From Bordetella parapertussis (GTDB lineage: Bacteria; Pseudomonadota; Gammaproteobacteria; Burkholderiales; Burkholderiaceae_B): DNA of 15,711 nucleotides. Shown here piece by piece: positions 15,685 to 15,711 of this stretch (within the stretch, counting starts at the first letter, position 1; each line of letters opens with the position of its first letter). The notes beneath the pieces are model-generated. The model ran no database searches. It was not told the DNA's origin and saw only the letters and a program-made list of their open reading frames with translations. The DNA lies in contig CAMDEF010000067.1 of the NCBI GenBank assembly GCA_945895265.1, forward strand, positions 1 to 15,711, in the 5' to 3' direction. The position numbers and the translations under genes are program-made.

Positions 15685-15711
15685 GCCTACAGGTTTGGGT
15701 TCATGCGGGTC

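Noticed and set aside
1..15711. CRISPR array, insertion sequence, toxin-antitoxin or defence system
   Set aside because: No spaced repeats, transposase, recombinase or unfamiliar protein cluster is visible; all sizeable genes belong to core families.

Overview
The window is ordinary-looking core chromosome from a betaproteobacterium, most likely of the Alcaligenaceae (Burkholderiales). Three things point there: the gene order gyrA-serC-pheA-hisC-tyrA-aroA-cmk-rpsA-ihfB-lapA-lapB; an OmpA-type protein of the short Bordetella-like kind; and a one-piece tmRNA with tag ANDERFALAA. By eye the base composition is moderate (near half G+C), well below Bordetella, so I do not name a genus. I see no insertion sequence, prophage, CRISPR array or clearly foreign block.

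Layout. Positions 1-12533 are all on the minus strand and read from right to left. gyrA (gyrase A) comes first, followed without a visible terminator by serC, pheA, hisC, tyrA, aroA, cmk, rpsA and ihfB. A rho-independent terminator follows ihfB, then lapA and the 5' part of lapB, which runs off the left edge. Most junctions in the gyrA-ihfB train are overlaps or gaps of a few bases. The exceptions are the pheA-hisC gap (95 nt, with a perfect inverted repeat) and the cmk-rpsA gap (94 nt, with three potential hairpins).

A 546-nt non-coding divergence region (12534-13079) separates this train from the plus-strand half: a short OmpA-family gene with its own promoter-like sequence, 5' stem-loop and strong terminator; the overlapping pair ubiG and a HAD phosphatase (gph, or more likely the MurNAc-6-phosphate phosphatase MupP by context); then ssrA (tmRNA) with its own promoter element and terminator.

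How the genes work together. serC, pheA, hisC, tyrA and aroA cover serine biosynthesis, the last-but-one common shikimate step, and the branches to phenylalanine and tyrosine, with an aminotransferase that can serve histidine and perhaps the aromatic branch. cmk, rpsA, ihfB and gyrA tie this to nucleotide supply, translation and DNA topology. This is the known gyrA/serC/pheA/hisC/tyrA/aroA/cmk/rpsA supraoperon. lapA/lapB control LpxC turnover and so lipopolysaccharide synthesis. OmpA anchors the outer membrane to peptidoglycan. ubiG belongs to ubiquinone synthesis. ssrA rescues stalled ribosomes.

I found no new system. The points most worth a second look are regulatory: the rpsA leader, the ATGA/GTGA/TTGA coupled starts, the structures between gyrA and ompA, the residues around the TyrA cofactor site and GyrA position 83, and the identity of the ubiG-linked phosphatase.
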